Of a stretch of 64,000 nt of DNA, positions 56,994 to 64,000 are shown piece by piece. A program made the position numbers and the translations under genes. The notes under the pieces are model-generated. The model was not told the origin of the DNA and searched no databases. It was given only the letters and a program-made list of their open reading frames with translations. The DNA is from Colwellia sp. 12G3 (lineage in GTDB: Bacteria; Pseudomonadota; Gammaproteobacteria; Enterobacterales; Alteromonadaceae): contig NZ_PJAQ01000017.1 in the NCBI RefSeq assembly GCF_002836775.1, forward strand, positions 186,001-250,000, written 5' to 3'. The first letter of the stretch is position 1. Each line of letters begins with the position of its first letter.

Positions 56994-57502
56994 TGTTATC
57001 TCTCTTCTATTCAATTTTTGTCTTAAAGCTATTATCAAGGGCAATTGAACGAAGAGAAAGTCCTCATAGTACAAGGCTAAAAACAAGGTTGTAACATAAG
57101 TTGTACGAGTGTTAGTCTAAAAAAATAGCAGACTGCTAACAAGGCTATACTATGGCTCGCAGCTGAGTGTAAACAAATATTAACACCTTACTGATAGACA
57201 GAGAAAATAGGATACATTTAGCTAAGTATAATCTTATAGGAGCAATTACAGTTCTCTGTCTATATTGATATTGCTGCGATTAATTAGAAAATCGTCGTTT
57301 AATTTGAAATAACAGAGTTGATCTAACCCTGTGTTTTCTTGCCAATTACAATTTAATTCTATCTATTTCTTAGCAAAATCAGCCAGAACAACTAACCTTA
57401 AAATATAGCAAGTGCTTTTTACTTTACCTTTACAAGCTGTTAGGTGCTGGCTGTTACTAATCTTATCTTAATGGATAGCATTGTGTTCTTTTGGAGGTAG
57501 TT
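56994..57502. other. Divergent promoter region of hppD and prkA
   Basis: About 510 bases with no supported gene. I looked for a sigma-54 type GG-N10-GC element before prkA and did not find a convincing one. The region should contain both promoters. Confidence 0.5.
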
Positions 57503-59437
57503 ATGAGTATTTTTCAACATTATCAAACGCGCTATGAACAAGCCCAACAAGAAGAGTTTGGCTTACAAGAATTCTTAACTATTTGTAAAGACGATAATTT
57601 AGCTTACGCTAGTGCATCAGAACGTCTACTTTCTGCCATTGGTGAGCCTGAAATGGTAGATACCGCGACAGATCCTAGCCTTAGTAGAATATTTTCCAAT
57701 AGAGTTATTAAGCGCTACCCAGCTTTTGTTGACTTTTACGGTATGGAAGAAGCCATTGAGCAAATAGTGTCTTATTTAAAACATGCTTCACAAGGATTAG
57801 AAGAGCATAAACAAATTTTATATTTATTAGGCCCTGTAGGCGGGGGTAAATCCTCATTAGCTGAAAAGCTAAAGTCTCTAATGCAACAAGAGCCAATTTA
57901 TGTATTAAGTGCAAATGGTGTCCGTAGCCCCGTTAATGATCATCCTTTTTGCCTATTTGATGCCAATACAGACGGAAAAATTCTTAAAGATGAATATAAT
58001 ATTCCTGCTAGGTACTTAAAAAACATCATCTCTCCATGGGCTGCAAAACGCTTACATGAATTTAAAGGGGATATTGCACAATTTTCCGTTGTAAAAGTTT
58101 ACCCTTCTATTTTAGATCAAATTGCCATAGCTAAAACCGAGCCTGGTGATGATAACAACCAAGATATTTCGGCTCTTGTTGGTAAAGTAGATATTAGACA
58201 GCTTGAACATTTTGCTCAAAACGATGCTGATGCTTATAGTTATTCCGGTGCTTTGTGTCGAGCTAATCAGGGCTTAATGGAATTTGTTGAGATGTTTAAA
58301 GCACCGATTAAAGTGCTACACCCATTACTAACTGCCACTCAAGAAGGTAACTATAACCCGACTGAAGGTCTGTCAGCTTTACCTTTTAACGGAATTTTAC
58401 TTGCTCATTCAAATGAATCAGAATGGCAGACCTTTAGAAACAACAAAAACAATGAAGCATTTTTGGACCGTGTCTATATTGTTAAAGTGCCTTATTGTAT
58501 GCGAGTTTCAGAAGAAGTTAATATTTATAAAAAGCTATTAGAGCACAGTGAATTAAAAACGGCGCAATGTGCGCCAGATACCTTAGATATTCTTGCGCAA
58601 TTCTCTGTATTATCTCGTTTAAAAGACCCTGTTAACTCAAGCATTTATTCTAAAATGCGAGTTTACGATGGTGAGACACTTAAGGATACCGATCCAAAAG
58701 CAAAATCCTACCAAGAATATCGTGACTATGCAGGCATTGATGAAGGCATGTCAGGGCTATCGACCCGTTTTGCTTTTAAAATTTTATCTCGGGTGTTTAA
58801 CTTCGATAGTGTTGAAGTTGCGGCAAACCCTGTTCACTTATTCTATGTTTTAGAACAACAAGTTGAACGAGAACAACTACCCAAAGAAATCACCGAACGC
58901 TATTTAGAGTTCATCAAAGGCTATTTAACACCTCAATATATAGAGTTCATTGGCAAAGAAATTCAAACAGCTTATCTAGAGTCCTACTCTGAATATGGTC
59001 AAAATATTTTCGACCGCTATGTCACTTATGCCGATTTTTGGATTCAAGACCAAGAATATAGAGATGCTGAAACAGGTCAATTATTTGATCGACAATCACT
59101 CAATGATGAATTAGAGAAAATTGAAAAACCAGCTGGCATTAGTAACCCTAAAGATTTCCGTAATGAAATCGTGAATTTTGTTTTGAGAGCAAAAGCCAAT
59201 AACAATGGTAAAAATCCTGTCTGGACAAGTTATGAAAAACTTAGGACTGTTATTGAGAAAAAAATGTTTTCTAATACAGAAGATTTACTACCTGTCATTT
59301 CTTTTAATGCTAAAACATCAACAGATGACCAGCAAAAACATGATGACTTTGTTAAACGTATGATGACAAAAGGCTATACCCAAAAACAAGTTCGTTTATT
59401 ATCTGAATGGTATCTACGGGTTAGAAAGTCTTCTTAA
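57503..59437 (+). CDS. prkA: PrkA-type serine protein kinase (YeaG)
   Basis: PrkA/YeaG combines an AAA+ ATPase with a C-terminal kinase-like domain and acts in nitrogen starvation and other stresses in E. coli. From the ATG at 57503 it has 644 residues; GGAGG lies just before it and overlaps an upstream in-frame TTG. Walker A is LLGPVGGGKSSLAEKL near 114. The PrkA signature region includes LSANGVRSPVNDHPFCLFD and later GILLAHSNESEW and RVYIVKVPYC. It is first of three genes with yeaH and the SpoVR gene. Confidence 0.95.
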   Translation: MSIFQHYQTRYEQAQQEEFGLQEFLTICKDDNLAYASASERLLSAIGEPEMVDTATDPSLSRIFSNRVIKRYPAFVDFYGMEEAIEQIVSYLKHASQGLEEHKQILYLLGPVGGGKSSLAEKLKSLMQQEPIYVLSANGVRSPVNDHPFCLFDANTDGKILKDEYNIPARYLKNIISPWAAKRLHEFKGDIAQFSVVKVYPSILDQIAIAKTEPGDDNNQDISALVGKVDIRQLEHFAQNDADAYSYSGALCRANQGLMEFVEMFKAPIKVLHPLLTATQEGNYNPTEGLSALPFNGILLAHSNESEWQTFRNNKNNEAFLDRVYIVKVPYCMRVSEEVNIYKKLLEHSELKTAQCAPDTLDILAQFSVLSRLKDPVNSSIYSKMRVYDGETLKDTDPKAKSYQEYRDYAGIDEGMSGLSTRFAFKILSRVFNFDSVEVAANPVHLFYVLEQQVEREQLPKEITERYLEFIKGYLTPQYIEFIGKEIQTAYLESYSEYGQNIFDRYVTYADFWIQDQEYRDAETGQLFDRQSLNDELEKIEKPAGISNPKDFRNEIVNFVLRAKANNNGKNPVWTSYEKLRTVIEKKMFSNTEDLLPVISFNAKTSTDDQQKHDDFVKRMMTKGYTQKQVRLLSEWYLRVRKSS

Positions 59438-59462
59438 GTCGTATCTCTTACGAAAAAGGATA

Positions 59463-59553
59463 TATATCCGTCACCATTCAAAGTACCAATTTTAGTGGGG
59501 ATTGTAATAAATCAAAACCTATGAAATAGGTATATTTATTGGTAGCGGGTATA
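59463..59553. repeat. Hairpin-ended repeat between prkA and yeaH
   Basis: TATATCCGTCACCA and TGGTAGCGGGTATA match as inverted copies at 11 of 14 positions and resemble the TACCCG ends of other repeats in the window. It fills much of the 139-base spacer and may tune expression of the downstream genes. Confidence 0.5.
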
Positions 59554-59576
59554 AATAAAAGAGATAAGGAAAACCT

Positions 59577-60854
59577 ATGGCCAACTTTATTGATAGACGC
59601 CTGAATAGCAAAAATAAAAGTACGGTGAACCGTCAACGCTTTTTAAGACGATATAAAAACCAAATTAAAAAGTCTGTTTCTGAAGCAATAAATCAGCGTG
59701 GCGTGACCGATATTGATTCCGGTGAAAACATTATTATTCCAAAGAGAGACTTATCAGAGCCTACATTTCACCAAGGTGATGGCGGCATAAAAGATAGGGT
59801 TCATCCCGGTAATGACCAGTTTACTACGGGTGATAGAATTCCTCGCCCACAAAAAAAACAGGGGCAAGGCGCTGGCGAAGGTGATGCGAGCGATAGTGGC
59901 GAAGGTGAAGATGAATTTACTTTTTCAATTTCGAAAGAAGAGTATTTAAATCTTCTTTTTGAAGATCTAGAGTTGCCCAATCTTGAAAGAAATCAATTAG
60001 ACAAGCTAATCGAGTATAAAACGGTGCGAAGTGGTTATTGTGCTGAAGGCGTTGCTTCAAATATCGATATTGTTAAATCACTTCAAGGCTCAATTGCTCG
60101 TCGCATAGCGATGACGGCCTCAAAGCGGAAAAAGCTTAAAGTACTTGAAGAAGCCCTATTGGCTTTAAATAATGATAAACACGATAATATTCAACAAAAA
60201 CGGGATTTGATTGCTGAAATTGAAACCATAAAAGGCAAGATAGCTAAGGTTCCATTCATTGATACTTTCGACTTACAATTTCGTAATTATGCCAAGCAAG
60301 CGGTGCCAACTTCAAAAGCGGTTATGTTTTGCTTAATGGATGTATCCGGTTCAATGGACCAAGCAACAAAAGAAATGGCGAAACGTTTTTATATTTTACT
60401 CTATTTATTTCTTAGCCGTACTTATAAGAATATTGATGTGGTTTATATTAGGCATCATACTCAGGCTAAAGAGGTTGATGAGCAGGAGTTCTTTTATTCA
60501 CAAGAAACGGGCGGAACCATTGCATCAAGTGCTTTAGAGCTTATGAATAACATAATCACTGAACGCTATAATGATAATCAGTGGAATATTTATGGTGCCC
60601 AGGCATCAGATGGTGATAATTGGGCCGATGACTCCCCCCAGTGTAAGGCAATATTAGAACAACAAATATTACCTAAAAGCCGCTATTTCAGTTATATCGA
60701 AATAACCCAGCGAGCCCACCAGACATTATGGAAGCACTATCAAGAGGTGGAGGAGACTCACGCTAACTTTGCTATGCAACATATTAAATCTGTTGCTGAT
60801 ATTTACCCTGTGTTTAGAGAGCTTTTCAAAAAAAACACAAAGAGTGCCGCTTAA
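59577..60854 (+). CDS. yeaH: YeaH/YhbH family protein (UPF0229, VWA-like)
   Basis: A 425-residue protein of the UPF0229 family, whose members are co-regulated with PrkA. The N-terminus ([26 protein letters not shown]) is a family signature. A Gly/Glu-rich linker lies at about 95-115. The C-terminal half is a von Willebrand A-like domain with a MIDAS-type DVSGSM near residue 258 and GTIASSAL near 314. It stands between prkA and spoVR in the usual order. The molecular role is not established. Confidence 0.94.
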   Translation: MANFIDRRLNSKNKSTVNRQRFLRRYKNQIKKSVSEAINQRGVTDIDSGENIIIPKRDLSEPTFHQGDGGIKDRVHPGNDQFTTGDRIPRPQKKQGQGAGEGDASDSGEGEDEFTFSISKEEYLNLLFEDLELPNLERNQLDKLIEYKTVRSGYCAEGVASNIDIVKSLQGSIARRIAMTASKRKKLKVLEEALLALNNDKHDNIQQKRDLIAEIETIKGKIAKVPFIDTFDLQFRNYAKQAVPTSKAVMFCLMDVSGSMDQATKEMAKRFYILLYLFLSRTYKNIDVVYIRHHTQAKEVDEQEFFYSQETGGTIASSALELMNNIITERYNDNQWNIYGAQASDGDNWADDSPQCKAILEQQILPKSRYFSYIEITQRAHQTLWKHYQEVEETHANFAMQHIKSVADIYPVFRELFKKNTKSAA

Positions 60855-60887
60855 CAGAAACTTTTAACTAAAATAAGTGGGTGATTA

Positions 60888-62432
60888 ATGACTAATAAAA
60901 ATAATAGTGCTGAAGCTATTCATAAAGCAAAAGTAACTCCATTAGATGATACACCTGATTGGACTTTTGACTTACTTGGACAATATCAACACGAAATAGC
61001 TAGAGTTGCTGACTTTTATCGTTTAGATACCTATACCAATCAAATAGAAGTGATCACTGCCGAACAAATGATGGATGCCTATGCAAGCGTAGGTATGCCC
61101 ATTGGTTATAGTCATTGGACGTTTGGTAAGAAATTTATTCAAACAGAGCAGAACTATAAGCGGGGCCAAATGGGCTTAGCTTATGAAATAGTTATAAACT
61201 CAAGTCCTTGCATATCTTATCTTATGGAAGAAAACACCTTGACCATGCAAGCCTTAGTAATGGCGCATGCCTGTTATGGTCATAACTCCTTTTTCAAAGG
61301 GAATTATTTATTTAAGTCTTGGACTGATGCTAGTTCTATTATCGATTACTTATTATTCGCAAAAAAATATATAGCACAATGCGAGCAAAAATACGGTATT
61401 AGTGAGGTAGAAGAAACATTAGATGCTTGTCATGCATTAATGAGTCATGGGGTTGATCGCTATAAAAGACCACAAAAGATATCATTAGATGAAGAACTAA
61501 AAAGGCAGTCTGAGCGAGCCGAATATCTACAATCGCAAGTAAACGCACTCTGGCGTACGGTGCCAAAAAAAGAACAACAGGAAAATGAAAAAAAATATAT
61601 CTTCCCTAAAGAGCCTCAAGAAAATATTTTATACTTCATTGAAAAAAATGCACCTCTGTTACAGCCGTGGCAAAGAGAGATAGTAAGAATTGTAAGAAAA
61701 ATTTCTCAATACTTTTATCCTCAAAAGCAAACGCAAGTAATGAACGAAGGTTGGGCATGTTTTTGGCACTACACTATTTTAAATCACTTATACGATGAAG
61801 GCTTAGTAACAGATAAATTTATGCTGGAGTTTTTACACAGTCATACCAATGTTGTTGCACAGCCGGAATACAATAGTAAATTTTATTCCGGGATAAACCC
61901 TTATGCTTTAGGCTTTAATATGTTCATTGATATTAGGCGTATCTGCGAGCATCCCACGGAAGAAGATAAAGAGTATTTTCCCGAAATAGCTGGGAGTAAC
62001 TGGGTGGATACCGTGCATTTTGCCATGGAAAACTTTAAAGATGAAAGTTTTATCAGCCAATATTTATCACCCAAACTAATACGTGATTTTAAGCTGTTTC
62101 ACATCCATGATGATAGCGATAATAATTATGTTGAAATTGGCGCTATTCATAATGAACAAGGATATAAGAAAGTTCGTCACAATCTCGCCAATCAGTATAA
62201 CCTGAGTAATATCGAGGTAAATATTCAAATAGTTGATGCTAATATAGATGGTGACAGAGCGTTAACCCTCAGATATACACCACACAACGATGTAGAGCTA
62301 GGGAAGTCAAAAGACGAAGTATTAAAACATCTACATTATTTATGGCACTTTGACGTTAAGATTATCCAAGAAACTAAATCAGGGGAGGACAAAGTGATTG
62401 CCAGCTGCCCACAAAAAAAGAAAGACGATTAA
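60888..62432 (+). CDS. SpoVR family protein (YcgB)
   Basis: A 514-residue cytosolic protein of the SpoVR family. Conserved blocks include YSHWTFGKKFIQTEQNYKRG near 74, MAHACYGHNSFFKGNYLFK near 126 and VMNEGWACFWHYTILNHLY near 285, rich in His and Glu that could bind metal. In Bacillus SpoVR affects spore cortex; in non-spore-formers it belongs to the PrkA-YeaH-YcgB stress group. It starts 34 bases after yeaH. Its reaction is unknown. Confidence 0.93.
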   Translation: MTNKNNSAEAIHKAKVTPLDDTPDWTFDLLGQYQHEIARVADFYRLDTYTNQIEVITAEQMMDAYASVGMPIGYSHWTFGKKFIQTEQNYKRGQMGLAYEIVINSSPCISYLMEENTLTMQALVMAHACYGHNSFFKGNYLFKSWTDASSIIDYLLFAKKYIAQCEQKYGISEVEETLDACHALMSHGVDRYKRPQKISLDEELKRQSERAEYLQSQVNALWRTVPKKEQQENEKKYIFPKEPQENILYFIEKNAPLLQPWQREIVRIVRKISQYFYPQKQTQVMNEGWACFWHYTILNHLYDEGLVTDKFMLEFLHSHTNVVAQPEYNSKFYSGINPYALGFNMFIDIRRICEHPTEEDKEYFPEIAGSNWVDTVHFAMENFKDESFISQYLSPKLIRDFKLFHIHDDSDNNYVEIGAIHNEQGYKKVRHNLANQYNLSNIEVNIQIVDANIDGDRALTLRYTPHNDVELGKSKDEVLKHLHYLWHFDVKIIQETKSGEDKVIASCPQKKKDD

Positions 62433-62484
62433 TACCAATAGGATTAATCATCTTTCTTTACATTTATAAGGGATATTTCAATTA

Positions 62485-63198
62485 CTAGTCTTCAGATAAC
62501 TCTTTTAATACATCATCCTTTAATTCACTCCAAAGCGCGCCGGAGTCAATACCGTATTTTCGTACTGCGAATATAGCACCATCAAAATCATTAGCTTGAG
62601 CCAATTCTATTAACGCTTGGTAATAAGCTTTCGTTATTTCACGTCCTCTAGGATGAGCAAAATATAAATTACCAATTCGTGAATGCAACCCACTCAAACC
62701 ATTGAGTATTAATAGATAGATTGAATTTCCTGAGGCAACAACCAAATCTTTATTTAGCTGGTAATCAAACAAGGAAAAAGCTTCACCTGTGTCTTCAATA
62801 TTCAGATAACCCTTGAGGTTTTCGATTGTTTTTTCGGGATTATTTTTTATTGCGCCACGGATATATATAGCACTGATATTGGTGCGTGCTGATAATAGGT
62901 TATCAACTAAATCAGGAATGCCATCTTGATCTAATTGTGCCAACGTTTCCAGGATATTTAAACTCGATGTTTCCCAAAAATTATTTACTTTAGTTGGCTT
63001 ACCATGTCGGATAGTTAACCAGCCATCTCTGGCTAATCGTTGTAATACTTCTCTAAGTGTAGTTCGAGTGACCCCTATAAGTTCAGAGAGTTCACGCTCG
63101 GCAGGCAATATAGATCCAGGAGGAAAACCACCATTCCAAATAGATTCAACGATATATTGTTCCGCAAATCCTGCTGGGCTTTTAGCTTTAATGACCAT
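62485..63198 (-). CDS. fadR: Fatty acid metabolism regulator FadR
   Basis: FadR represses fatty acid degradation and activates unsaturated fatty acid synthesis; long-chain acyl-CoA releases it from DNA. It is 237 residues (E. coli 239). The GntR winged helix covers residues 10-75, with [42 protein letters not shown] in two segments around the recognition helix. The C-terminal FadR domain includes [13 protein letters not shown] and [20 protein letters not shown]. It is divergent from an NhaD-type antiporter gene. Confidence 0.95.
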   Translation of the reverse strand: MVIKAKSPAGFAEQYIVESIWNGGFPPGSILPAERELSELIGVTRTTLREVLQRLARDGWLTIRHGKPTKVNNFWETSSLNILETLAQLDQDGIPDLVDNLLSARTNISAIYIRGAIKNNPEKTIENLKGYLNIEDTGEAFSLFDYQLNKDLVVASGNSIYLLILNGLSGLHSRIGNLYFAHPRGREITKAYYQALIELAQANDFDGAIFAVRKYGIDSGALWSELKDDVLKELSED

Positions 63199-63656
63199 TG
63201 ACTATAGTTACCTGATAATATGAATAAGGATTGATTTCCGAACAGATTGTACCAGAAGTAGACTTATGTACAAGAGTGATAAAGCTACAAACACCTTGGA
63301 TATTACCACTTAGATTAAGATTTCAGCGTAACTAAAGAGTCTATAGAGCTTTCAATAAGCTTTTTCAATCGTACGACAGTGATTTTTATCAAATGTCAGA
63401 CACGATAATTACAGATACATGAAGTATTTTAGTGAAAAAGGAGCCTGTGAGTGAACACCTCAGATTAAATCTAGTGCTTGGCTACAATTAACAAACTACA
63501 GTTTGCTTGTTATAAATCAAACTGATGGTTGTTATCAATAAAATCAATACAATTCAACAGCATTTTTGTGTCAATTAGTAAAAAATTTGTTAGTATTCAA
63601 GCCGAATAATAATTGCTAAATTAGCATATAACTTTACATTCCATTTAGAGAATAAC
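63199..63656. other. Divergent promoter region of fadR and the antiporter gene
   Basis: A 458-base spacer with no open frame that looks real. No clear copy of the E. coli FadR site (TGGTCNGACCA type) was seen. A ribosome binding site (TTAGAG) precedes the antiporter start. Confidence 0.5.
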
Positions 63657-64000
63657 ATGAAACCACTTGTATACGTTTTACTGGCGTTATCAGCAGTGCT
63701 TTTTCCAAGCATGGCTTTTGCCTCAGAGGCAGCACACCAGAGTATCGATTTGACCAATCATTGGATAGGCTATACCGCTATTGCTATTTTTGTTTTAGCC
63801 TACACCCTAGTTATTTTAGAAGAACAATTACATTTAAGAAAATCAAAACCAGTATTACTTGCTGCAGGCCTTATTTGGATTTTAATTGCTGCATATTATA
63901 GCGCTAACGGTATGCCCCATGCGGCAGAAGTAGCTATTCGCCATAATTTTCTTGAGTATGCAGAGCTATTTTTCTTCTTATTAGTTGCCATGACTTATAT
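63657..64000 (+). CDS. nhaD: NhaD-type sodium/proton antiporter (partial, cut by window end)
   Basis: The first 114 codons of a larger gene. Residues 1-23 look like a cleavable signal peptide (LLALSAVLFPSMAFA), followed by membrane helices with HWIGYTAIAIFVLAYTLVILEEQLHLRKSKPVLLAAGLIW and HNFLEYAELFFFLLVAMTY. The combination of signal peptide, EEQLHLRKSKP loop and EYAELFFFLLVAMT is typical of NhaD antiporters of marine bacteria, which export sodium at alkaline pH. The C-terminal part is outside the window. Confidence 0.8.
   Translation, partial: MKPLVYVLLALSAVLFPSMAFASEAAHQSIDLTNHWIGYTAIAIFVLAYTLVILEEQLHLRKSKPVLLAAGLIWILIAAYYSANGMPHAAEVAIRHNFLEYAELFFFLLVAMTY

Noticed and set aside
57087-57490. 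Sigma-54 promoter before prkA
   Set aside because: Expected from regulation of the E. coli homologue, but no convincing GG-N10-GC element was found by eye.
63199-63656. FadR-binding site
   Set aside because: No sequence close to the known FadR consensus was found upstream of fadR or of the antiporter gene.

Overview
The window is chromosomal DNA of a cold-water marine gammaproteobacterium of the order Alteromonadales, most like Colwellia or a close relative. This is inferred from the AT-rich sequence, the protein sequences, the gammaproteobacterial gene order, a MotY-type polar flagellar protein and many sodium-coupled transporters (PutP, NhaC-like, NhaD-like). No rRNA, CRISPR array, phage or intact insertion sequence was seen. 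One intact tRNA is present.

Layout. 1-7.7 kb: small metabolic and RNA-modification genes (yajD, thioesterase, DUF1697, a LiaF-like repeat protein, miaE, a sulfotransferase), then an acetyl-CoA hydrolase/GNAT fusion followed by a histone-deacetylase-like enzyme. 7.7-13.2 kb: a TetR-controlled cassette of outer-membrane protein, LolA-like carrier and HAE3/MMPL exporter, with matching palindromic operators at both promoters. 13.2-15.4 kb: a gene-poor stretch with one orphan solute-binding-like protein, abutting tRNA-Leu. 15.4-22.8 kb: the conserved yhbY / rlmE-ftsH-folP-glmM-tpiA-secG-tRNA-Leu(GAG) block, with a broken second tRNA-Leu. 22.9-24.5 kb: an SPFH protein and a ribbon-helix-helix regulator behind a repeated GATATCAC site, then stacked palindromic repeats. 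24.5-33.6 kb: greA, carB, carA, dapB, an unknown small gene, fklB and putP. 33.8-42.2 kb: an EAL-HDOD protein, NhaC-like antiporter, ligA, zipA, cysZ and a small lipoprotein. 42.2-48.2 kb: M1 peptidase, motY, rnt, a peroxiredoxin, grxD and sodB. 48.2-52.3 kb: a possible orphan small RNA and lolCDE. 52.4-57 kb: PilZ protein, chemoreceptor, small membrane protein, ppiC, carbonic anhydrase and hppD. 57.5-64 kb: the prkA-yeaH-spoVR stress operon, fadR and the start of an NhaD antiporter.

Most genes are housekeeping genes in familiar order. The less expected content is between the genes: several families of dispersed hairpin repeats, one of which supplies the stop codon of cysZ; an unassigned strong terminator with a promoter-like sequence about 180 bases upstream; and two sets of operator-like repeats, each paired with a nearby DNA-binding protein gene. 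Start codons were moved from the longest open frame where a ribosome binding site and family length agreed (carA, secG, prkA, hppD, peroxiredoxin, tetR, lipoprotein).
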